Shown: piece by piece, positions 57,758 to 64,000 of the stretch
How positions within the stretch are numbered: the first letter of the stretch is position 1
How the letters are laid out: the number at the start of each line of letters is the position of its first letter
Notes under the pieces: generated by a model
What the model saw: the letters and a program-made list of their open reading frames with translations, nothing else
Told to the model about the DNA's origin: nothing
Database searches by the model: none
Source: an uncultured Cohaesibacter sp.
GTDB lineage: Bacteria > Pseudomonadota > Alphaproteobacteria > Rhizobiales > Cohaesibacteraceae
Direction of reading: 5' to 3'
Assembly (NCBI RefSeq): GCF_963682185.1
Contig: NZ_OY821667.1
Coordinates: 1,656,109 to 1,720,108, forward strand
Length of the DNA stretch: 64,000 bases
Program-made: the position numbers and the translations under genes

Positions 57758-59212
57758 TTACTCTAACGTTTCATTTGCGTCGAAATTCGAATGTTTTTCC
57801 TCAAATTCAACGTGAAAATCCTCAACCACCTCAACTTTTGGCCAATCAACCACAAACTGGGGGCGTCCATCACACCAGACAGAGGGAAGCGCCTCAATGA
57901 TCCCCTTGGGGCCAGATTCGCCGCTCCATCCTTGCTCAGGAAAAGAAAGCCCTTCCTTACTCAACAATGTTCGACCGTCCTCGCCCAATGGCCGCAGCAC
58001 AATATCCGATCGCTCCCCGACCATGACATCGCCCGCAAAAGCGCCTGAAATCTTTACGCTATAGAGCCCCTGCCAGTTCACCTCACACGGGCGATCAAGC
58101 GCAATTTCCTGCCGATTGCGCCCCGGTTCACGATAAACCCAGAGGCGTGCAGCCGAAACTTCAAAGCAACAGCCAGCCACAGTCCGCTTCATCCGCTTCT
58201 CAAAGAGCCTCTCCCCACCAAGAGCAGCATCAATCGCCATCAGCTTTTCTTCCCTTGGCGGATAGGCCGGAGCGACCACATGAGCGATCATCATGCGCAG
58301 CAGACGAAGACGGATCTCCTCGCTCTGTTCGCACAGAGAGGTAAGGGAAACCGAGAGAGACCGCCCTGGCTCCGAGGCGATATGTCGCAGATAAAATCCA
58401 TAGGCAATTTCATCTAGAGCCTGATCTGCCCGCTGCAATCGCCGGGCCGTTGCGGCCAAGCGGGCAGAATCGCATCCTTCTTGCGCGAAGACCGGAAGCA
58501 GGGAGCGCACACGCACGCGCATATAGTTTGGGCTCTGGTTGCTCGGATCCTCGAACCAGTCGATTGACCGCGCATGAAGGCTTGCCTTCAACCGCGCCTT
58601 GGGAAACGCCATGAGGGGCCGAAGAAGAGTAACCGCTCCGAAGGCCTGTTGTGGCCGCATCGCCGCCAATCCCGTCACGCCACTGCCGCGGATGAGCCGC
58701 ATCAATAAGGTTTCCGCCTGATCATCCTGATGATGCGCAATCACAATATAGGCGCATCCCAAACGATGGGCATGCTCTGACAAAAGCCGGTAGCGAGCTT
58801 CACGCGCTTCCCCCTGAAGATTGGAGTGGGATTTCTCTTCATCCCAAACCAGCGTCGCGTGGTCCATCCCGCGCATCCGGGCAAGCTTACCCACATAGGC
58901 GCATTCGTCCGCAGCCTCGGGCCGCAGGCGATGATCCACACTGGCAACTGAAAGGGAAATGGGCAGCTTGTTGCGCTCGACCCACTCATGGCACAGCACC
59001 ATCAGACTGACCGAATCGGCACCGCCGGAAACCGCCAGCAAAAGCGGCAAACGAGCCTGCGCCGCGCCTTGGCTCGCAGCCTCAGATCGGGAGGAATGTG
59101 TCTGCTTCAGAGCATCAAGCATAAAAGAAAAGGCCGCGTCCAATTCTGCATTGGACAGCGGCTGAGCCTTAGACGGATCGTCTTCAGCGGTCGTTACATT
59201 AGCATTTGGCAC
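57758..59212 (-). CDS. tilS: tRNA(Ile)-lysidine synthase
   Basis: A PP-loop enzyme that puts lysidine on the CAT anticodon of tRNA-Ile2. The PP-loop is LLAVSGGADS (SGGADS at about residues 62-67 from the GTG at 59212), followed by VASVDHRLRPEA and the tRNA-contacting HHQDDQAETLLMRLIRGSG. The frame is open farther upstream to 59305, inside cpoB; GTG at 59212 overlaps the cpoB stop by 14 bases and is the most likely start (484 residues), though a Met at 59122 is also possible. Sequence after residue 300 is less conserved. Confidence 0.9.
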   Translation of the reverse strand: MPNANVTTAEDDPSKAQPLSNAELDAAFSFMLDALKQTHSSRSEAASQGAAQARLPLLLAVSGGADSVSLMVLCHEWVERNKLPISLSVASVDHRLRPEAADECAYVGKLARMRGMDHATLVWDEEKSHSNLQGEAREARYRLLSEHAHRLGCAYIVIAHHQDDQAETLLMRLIRGSGVTGLAAMRPQQAFGAVTLLRPLMAFPKARLKASLHARSIDWFEDPSNQSPNYMRVRVRSLLPVFAQEGCDSARLAATARRLQRADQALDEIAYGFYLRHIASEPGRSLSVSLTSLCEQSEEIRLRLLRMMIAHVVAPAYPPREEKLMAIDAALGGERLFEKRMKRTVAGCCFEVSAARLWVYREPGRNRQEIALDRPCEVNWQGLYSVKISGAFAGDVMVGERSDIVLRPLGEDGRTLLSKEGLSFPEQGWSGESGPKGIIEALPSVWCDGRPQFVVDWPKVEVVEDFHVEFEEKHSNFDANETLE

Positions 59213-60215
59213 TTTGAATCTCTGCCCGCACGCGCTGACGGATGGCGGATGATGCATTGGGGAATTTCTGCAGCAATTCCTCATAGGTCGCGCAAGCCGC
59301 GTCACGTTCGTTGATCTGGCGCAGAGACATGCCCGTTCTCAACAGCATGTCAGGGGCTTTCTGCGCGCTTGGATATTTGGAATAGGCATCCAGAAAGACC
59401 TGAATGGCGTCGCGATATTTGCCCTGCTGGAATTTGGCTTCGCCCAGCCAGTAATAGCCATCCGGAAGGCGGCGATCCTGACTGTAGGCCCCGACAAATT
59501 GCTGAAAGGCCTGTTCCGCGGCGACATAATCGCTCTGGAGCATATAGCCATAAGCCACATCATAATCCGAATTCGGGTCTCCGGTCAGACCGCCCGTCGA
59601 GCTGGCGCCAAAAGATCCGTTATTCGCAGGCTGACTGACCCCGCCGCCACCGCCCAGCATGGATGACAAATCAATCGGGGCAGATCCATTGCTGCTCGGT
59701 GCTTGCCCGATCAGGTTGGAGCTACCGAAATCATTATTCTGGGGTGCAGGATCCTGCGAAAGGCTGCCCAGGCTTTGTGGTGGACTGCCAAGCTGGTCAA
59801 ATTTCTGAGGGGCCGGATTGCTCGGTTGAGGCCGATTGTTTGAAGACTTGCGCGGACGCTTGCCACCTTCCAGATCCTGAAAACGGAATTCGGTATCTTC
59901 CTGAAAGCGCTGCAGCTGCTCCTGCAACTGGCGCACACGGAAATTGAGCTCTTCGATCTGGCCGTTATACTGCCGCATCTGCTCTTCAAGACGATCCACC
60001 CGCACCGCAAGGCTTGCTGCCGACTGGGCAACCTGCATGCGCTCGGGCTGTGATGCTATCGGCATGGGCGGCATTGGCACGCCATGTTCGGCCACCTGAG
60101 TCTCAAGCGCACCGATCCGGCTGGATAATCCATTCTGCGAGGTTTGACTGGAGGCCAGAGCCGCTCCACTGCCACCTACGACCACTGCCACCATGGCTAC
60201 CAAAAATCTATTCAT
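59199..60215 (-). CDS. cpoB: Tol-Pal system protein CpoB (YbgF)
   Basis: A periplasmic protein of 338 residues. A signal peptide covers residues 1-23 (MNRFLVAMVAVVVGGSGAAL and on); a coiled coil about 60-115 (RVDRLEEQMRQYNGQIEELN) is followed by a Pro/Asn/Ser/Gly linker and C-terminal TPR repeats (YDVAYGYMLQSDYVAAEQAF). CpoB links Tol-Pal with peptidoglycan synthesis. Start 60215 has a GGGG ribosome site; MGI at 60227 is less likely. It lies between pal and tilS. Confidence 0.93.
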   Translation of the reverse strand: MNRFLVAMVAVVVGGSGAALASSQTSQNGLSSRIGALETQVAEHGVPMPPMPIASQPERMQVAQSAASLAVRVDRLEEQMRQYNGQIEELNFRVRQLQEQLQRFQEDTEFRFQDLEGGKRPRKSSNNRPQPSNPAPQKFDQLGSPPQSLGSLSQDPAPQNNDFGSSNLIGQAPSSNGSAPIDLSSMLGGGGGVSQPANNGSFGASSTGGLTGDPNSDYDVAYGYMLQSDYVAAEQAFQQFVGAYSQDRRLPDGYYWLGEAKFQQGKYRDAIQVFLDAYSKYPSAQKAPDMLLRTGMSLRQINERDAACATYEELLQKFPNASSAIRQRVRAEIQSAKC

Positions 60216-60368
60216 GAAAATCCCCATTAATCAATCGTGCAACCATGACACCCACTCTGTACAGTCCTCAAAATGGTCTTGACGTTGAAACCAACGCCCA
60301 AACGAAATGGCACCATGCATAGTTTGCACGCAAATATAGGAAAATGTGTGGCGCCATGCAATGAAGCA

Positions 60369-60400
60369 AAAAGGACCGGTGTAAACCGGTCCTTTCCATA
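60369..60400 (-). terminator. Intrinsic terminator after pal
   Basis: A perfect 11-bp stem AAAGGACCGGT / ACCGGTCCTTT with a four-base loop, followed on the minus strand by TT then GC. It lies between pal and cpoB. Confidence 0.9.
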
Positions 60401-60474
60401 AAATCTTTGTCGCTTGTTCGATGCGGTATCATCGGGGCGCCCCCCTTCAGAATACCGAACGACGCCATGACGGA

Positions 60475-60954
60475 TCAGTTTGCCAGCGTCGTAACGGCGC
60501 GGCGGTTCTGAGACCAGCAGGAAATGTCGTTGCAGACAGCAACAGGACGTTCCTTGCCATAGGATTTGGTCGTCAGGCGGCCAGACTGAATGCCTTTGGA
60601 AACGAGATAGTTGCGCACCGAGTTGGCTCGGCGAGCGCCCAGAGCGATGTTATACTCGCGGGTGCCTCGTTCATCGGCATGCCCTTCAATCGCGATGCGA
60701 TAGTTAGGATATTGCTGCAGCCATGTGGCCTGTTTGTCCAGAGTGGCTTGTGCCGAATAGTTCAGATCAGAACTATCGGTTTCAAAGAAGACGCGGTCGC
60801 CAACATTGACCACGAAATCCTGTGCCGTACCCGGAGTTGCCGAGTTCAAGCCAGCACCACTCAATTTGTCAGGCGTCGAAGAACAGGCTGCCAACGCAGT
60901 CAGCAGAGCGACGCCGAATACAACACGAATGGAAGATTTTGCACGATTTGACAT
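60475..60954 (-). CDS. pal: Peptidoglycan-associated lipoprotein
   Basis: An outer-membrane lipoprotein of 159 residues. The lipobox LAAC has Cys24, and the OmpA-like domain about 50-155 contains YRIAIEGHADERGTREYNIA and GARRANSVRNYL, which bind the peptidoglycan peptide. It ties the outer membrane to the wall and pairs with TolB. It has its own upstream region of 372 bp after the tolB terminator, suggesting a separate promoter. Confidence 0.96.
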   Translation of the reverse strand: MSNRAKSSIRVVFGVALLTALAACSSTPDKLSGAGLNSATPGTAQDFVVNVGDRVFFETDSSDLNYSAQATLDKQATWLQQYPNYRIAIEGHADERGTREYNIALGARRANSVRNYLVSKGIQSGRLTTKSYGKERPVAVCNDISCWSQNRRAVTTLAN

Positions 60955-61042
60955 CTGATTGTCCTTCGAAAGTTTATTGAGATCAGGATTTGTCGATCGG
61001 AATAATAGAAAATTTAGGTTAACCGCCCGTTCGCAAACATGG

Positions 61043-61057
61043 TTACCAAACCATTAA
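61043..61057. promoter_or_regulatory. CtrA-like site upstream of pal
   Basis: On the minus strand TTAA-N7-GTAA, one base from the consensus TTAA-N7-TTAA, 89 bp before the pal start. Cell-cycle control of Tol-Pal would make sense, but the match is weak. Confidence 0.3.
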
Positions 61058-61250
61058 TAACCGCTTTGCGGGTTTATCTTGTGAGGTACATGCCTCTTAT
61101 CTTCTGTTTGAATCAAAAGATGGCCACACTGAGGCGTGGCCCCCTTTACGCCCTCTAAAAGTGAGGCAAAACGGGCATCCAAACCAATTCAGCAACATAT
61201 TGGGCGGCCCTTTGGCACCCTATTATGCATTCCGCTCAGAAGGGCACAAA

Positions 61251-61290
61251 CAAAAATCCCCGGGCTGATAGCACGATCAACCCGGAGACT
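61251..61290 (-). terminator. Intrinsic terminator after tolB
   Basis: CCGGGxTGAT pairs with ATCAxCCCGG around AGCACG, with two mismatches, and the minus strand reads on into ATTTTTG. It lies 37 bases beyond the tolB stop. Confidence 0.75.
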
Positions 61291-61326
61291 GGAACAGGAT
61301 AGCTATTTAAATTGATCCCAACCGGA

Positions 61327-62685
61327 TCAATCGATCAGAGGCGACCAGGCCGGGTCTGACGCAAAGGCCGGCGTCGGGACCGTATATTTGTTGCGGCCGG
61401 TGAGATCGATGGAATAGAGCTTCGGCCCGCCATTGGGTCCCTGACTTTCAGAGAAGAACATCAGCACGCGCCCATTGGGAGCCCAAGTTGGCCCTTCATT
61501 GTGGAAACCGCTGACAAGAATGCGCTCACGAGATCCATCCGTCTTCATGACCCCGATCTGGAACTCGCCTTTGTAGCGCTTGGTAAAGGCAATAAGATCG
61601 CCCCTTGGTGACCAGACCGGTGTTGAATAGCTGCCTTCGCCAAAGCTGATACGCTGCACATTGGAGCCATCGACGCCCATGACATAAATCTGCTGTCTGC
61701 CGCCACGGTCGCTTTCAAAAGTGATTTGGCGACCATCGGGCGAAAAACTCGGGCTGGTATCAATGGAGGCCGAGTTGGTCAGGCGGGTGATCTTGCCGTT
61801 GCGCAAATCCATACGGTAGATGTTGGCGTCGCCACCTTGCTGCAGGCTAAGCGCAATGCTCTGGCCATCGGGAGAGAAACGGGAAGAGAAGCTCATGCCT
61901 GGGAATTGCCCAACAACAGACCGGCGACCGGATTCGATGTTGAGCAGATAGGCGCGCGGCTCCCCGTCTTCCAGAGCCATATAGGTGATTTCCTGCTTGG
62001 TTGGCGAGAAGCGCGGTGTCAGCACCAGATTGCGCCCATCCGTCAGATAGCGCACATTGGCCCCATCCTGATCCATGATGGCCAAACGCTTGACGCGCCC
62101 GTCCTTGGGTCCGCTTTCATCGACAAAGACGATACGGGTATCAAAATAGCCCTTTTCACCGGTCAGGCGCTCATAAATGGCGTCCGAGATGATATGCGCA
62201 ACACGGCGCCAGTTTTCCGGCGTGGTGAAAAATTGCTGGCCGGTCATCTGTTTGCCCGCATAAACGTCCCAGAGGCGGAACTCGGCCTTGAGGCGTCCAT
62301 CGGCTTCGCGTGTCACGGTGCCCGTCACCAGAGCCTGTGCATTGATCACGGTCCAGTTTGGAAAGGACGGCACCGTCGAAGACGACAGATCCTTCTGCAG
62401 GAAGGAGTTCCGATTGATCGGCGCAAAAAGGCCCGAGCGTTGTAAATCCGCCTCGATCACCTTGGAAATCTCCACGCCCTGTCCCACACCGCTGAAATCG
62501 GTAATAGCAATCGGCATCGGCTGGATATTGCCGCGCGTGATGTCAATTTCGATCAGGGCATAGCTGGGGCGAACCATGGCCATGCTGGACAGAATGGCTA
62601 GAGCCACAAGAGGCAGCAAGACGGCTTTCATGGTCACAAAGGCATTGAGGAGCCGGATGGGCATTGCATGTCGAAGCTGTTTCAT
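61327..62685 (-). CDS. tolB: Tol-Pal system beta propeller protein TolB
   Basis: A periplasmic protein of 452 residues. The long N-terminus contains a hydrophobic signal sequence (about 20-44), residues about 45-165 form the N-terminal alpha/beta domain, and the C-terminal propeller shows repeated F/LSPDG...F motifs ([20 protein letters not shown]). It binds Pal and TolA. The start may be 62685 or 62688; an AGGACA ribosome site is present. tolA is 106 bases upstream. Confidence 0.95.
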   Translation of the reverse strand: MKQLRHAMPIRLLNAFVTMKAVLLPLVALAILSSMAMVRPSYALIEIDITRGNIQPMPIAITDFSGVGQGVEISKVIEADLQRSGLFAPINRNSFLQKDLSSSTVPSFPNWTVINAQALVTGTVTREADGRLKAEFRLWDVYAGKQMTGQQFFTTPENWRRVAHIISDAIYERLTGEKGYFDTRIVFVDESGPKDGRVKRLAIMDQDGANVRYLTDGRNLVLTPRFSPTKQEITYMALEDGEPRAYLLNIESGRRSVVGQFPGMSFSSRFSPDGQSIALSLQQGGDANIYRMDLRNGKITRLTNSASIDTSPSFSPDGRQITFESDRGGRQQIYVMGVDGSNVQRISFGEGSYSTPVWSPRGDLIAFTKRYKGEFQIGVMKTDGSRERILVSGFHNEGPTWAPNGRVLMFFSESQGPNGGPKLYSIDLTGRNKYTVPTPAFASDPAWSPLID

Positions 62686-62790
62686 CACAATTATTGTCCT
62701 GTCCTATCCAGACCGCGAGCGGCCCGCTTGATGAATGAACATCCTGATAATCTATACCGAAGAGCCCAGCGGGCTCCTCATACATTGGGT

Positions 62791-63750
62791 CTAGAACATG
62801 TCACTTGGATCAAAATTGATCCGGACACGGCGCCAAGCTTCATATTTTTCAGCTGGCAGCGAATATGGCGCACAGCGGCGAACCGCACGCATGGCGCTTT
62901 CAACGGCGGCAACACCGAACTGGTTAGCCGGATACTCGATCGGCTGTGGCCCAAAATTCACATTGCCCTGCCGGTCAAGTCCAAACTCGATCTTTACAGC
63001 CAATTGTGACGCATCCGCGGCACCAACCGGTGGCGACCAACAACGGGAAATCTGCGCCCGCAAGGCATCCAGTTCGCTCTGCGTCATCGCGGCCGCTTCG
63101 GTGCCGTTTCTGGAACCGAAGGACGCGGATTGATCCTCTGGCCCACTTTGAATGGGGGCACCCGTCTCCGCTTCGTTGGCGAGGGCTTTCAGAGCATTGA
63201 CATCAAACTCCCGCTTGGGCTCTTCCTTCCGGGCTGGCTGGCGCGGAATACGAGGCTTGATCTTGGGCAAGGCCGCAATCGGTTTTGGCGCCACTTCTGC
63301 GGGCTTTTCAGGCTCTGGCTCAGGCTCGGGCGTTGGTTCAGGCTCTGGAGCCACCTCGGGTTCTGGCTGCGGTGTTGGCTCTGGCTCCGGTTCAGGGGCG
63401 GCTTCAGGCTCCGGCGTCGGAACCGGATCGGGCTCAACGACGGGAGGTTGCGGTTCGGCCTGCTCCTTCGGTGCAGCCTCTTTCGGTTTAGGAGCAACCT
63501 TGGGCGCAGGCTCCGGTATGTCCTCAATCGGTTCAGGCGCCTTTTTTGTGGCTTCCTTGACCTTATCCTGCACCTCTGCTGTGGCTTCCCCCTTGACCAC
63601 ATCGGTCACATCGGAGACGGAAACCAGCTCAATCGGCAAGATTTCAAGATCGCTCACGTCATTAGCGCTCGGTGACGGAAGGCTAATCAAAGCCCAAGCC
63701 ATCAGCGCTGCATGACCAACACTTGAAACAATAAGACCGACATTCTTCAA
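62791..63750 (-). CDS. tolA: Cell envelope integrity protein TolA
   Basis: Encodes 319 residues: one membrane helix near the N-terminus ([19 protein letters not shown], about 5-23), then a Pro-Glu-Pro-rich domain in the periplasm (about 90-160), and a TonB/TolA-like C-terminal domain with [20 protein letters not shown] and [20 protein letters not shown]. It uses proton-motive force through TolQR. The middle domain is Pro/Glu-rich rather than the Ala/Lys-rich helix of enteric TolA. It begins 2 bases after the tolR stop. Confidence 0.93.
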   Translation of the reverse strand: MKNVGLIVSSVGHAALMAWALISLPSPSANDVSDLEILPIELVSVSDVTDVVKGEATAEVQDKVKEATKKAPEPIEDIPEPAPKVAPKPKEAAPKEQAEPQPPVVEPDPVPTPEPEAAPEPEPEPTPQPEPEVAPEPEPTPEPEPEPEKPAEVAPKPIAALPKIKPRIPRQPARKEEPKREFDVNALKALANEAETGAPIQSGPEDQSASFGSRNGTEAAAMTQSELDALRAQISRCWSPPVGAADASQLAVKIEFGLDRQGNVNFGPQPIEYPANQFGVAAVESAMRAVRRCAPYSLPAEKYEAWRRVRINFDPSDMF

Positions 63751-63752
63751 GG

Positions 63753-64000
63753 TTATTGAAGCTCCTCGGTGCTAACCAGCCCGATTTTCTTGAAACCGGC
63801 GCGGTTCATCGCGCCCATCACCTTCATGATGGTGCCATAGTCCACATCTTTGTCACCACGCACAAAGATCCGTTCTTCATAGCCATTTTCAGCGACGCCA
63901 AGCAGGGTATCGACCAGAGCATCAAACTCCACTGGCTGATCCTGCAGATAGATGCTGCCATCCTTGCGAATGGAGAGCGTCAGCGGTTCGGTCTGGCTGG
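63753..64000 (-). CDS. tolR: TolR (C-terminal part, gene continues past window end)
   Basis: The last 81 residues of an ExbD/TolR protein, ending in [28 protein letters not shown] and [20 protein letters not shown] are the TolR periplasmic domain signatures. The N-terminal membrane anchor lies beyond base 64000. It precedes tolA by two bases and in this family forms the TolQR motor with TolQ, which should lie just outside the window. Confidence 0.93.
   Translation of the reverse strand, partial: SQTEPLTLSIRKDGSIYLQDQPVEFDALVDTLLGVAENGYEERIFVRGDKDVDYGTIMKVMGAMNRAGFKKIGLVSTEELQ

Larger units (their letters stand above)
60955..61326. other. tolB-pal intergenic region, 372 bp
   Basis: Holds the tolB terminator, a CtrA-like site and presumably a pal promoter. 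I see no coding frame. Confidence 0.55.

Noticed and set aside
63130-63715. Gly/Ser/Arg-rich plus-strand frames across tolA, repeat-like sequence
   Set aside because: They reflect the Pro-Glu-rich repeats of TolA read in reverse; not a repeat gene or CRISPR.

Overview
The window is a chromosomal segment of an alphaproteobacterium, most likely in the Hyphomicrobiales (Rhizobiales). The evidence is gene order and gene type: serC-serA-(terminator)-purA-membrane protein-rpoH-rluD; tolR-tolA-tolB-pal-cpoB-tilS-ftsH-glmM; an Omp25-like outer-membrane protein; the carboxyspermidine route to spermidine; and a serC-type RNA leader. Base composition is moderate, with AT-rich intergenic islands. A marine genus such as Cohaesibacter is only a guess.

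Layout. 0-11 kb: end of a coiled-coil protein, an Uup-type ABC-F ATPase, a small ribbon-helix-helix-like protein, a DMT transporter behind a perfect 20-bp palindrome, prfC, a peptidoglycan-binding-domain protein, ilvD and a stand-alone trpB. 11-16.6 kb: a polyamine block, speA, carboxy(nor)spermidine dehydrogenase, nspC, speB, which together can turn arginine into putrescine and then spermidine; an intrinsic-terminator hairpin sits just before the speA start. 16.6-19.8 kb: small housekeeping and unknown genes and tRNA-Glu(CTC). 20.3-22.7 kb: a cytochrome P450 and an LpxL-like acyltransferase, probably co-transcribed. 23.2-29.6 kb: a membrane dipeptidase (M19) followed by a complete peptide ABC transporter. 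29.7-39.2 kb: an accessory catabolic region with two LysR regulators, an MFS carrier, an amidohydrolase/decarboxylase and a four-gene PRISE-SDR/VOC/SDR/AKR operon, then a TauE-type exporter. 39.3-42.4 kb: a histidine phosphatase, a glutathione transferase, a decayed stretch, and the C-terminal remnant of a tyrosine integrase next to tRNA-Glu(TTC), i.e. the scar of an integrated element.

42.4-51.5 kb: a small membrane protein whose start codon overlaps that of an RluD-type gene, then rpoH, a 545-residue bitopic protein, purA and the serine pathway genes serA and serC. 51.8-53.8 kb: an Omp25-like porin and a second DMT transporter. 53.9-64 kb (all minus strand): the Tol-Pal cell-envelope machine (tolR partial, tolA, tolB, pal, cpoB) followed by tilS, ftsH and glmM. 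Terminators after tolB, pal and ftsH suggest that this block is several transcripts.

I found no CRISPR array, no complete insertion sequence, no intact prophage and no obvious defence system. The most interesting leads are the speA leader, the P450-acyltransferase pair, the PRISE/SDR catabolic cluster and the tandem TGGTACCA operator.
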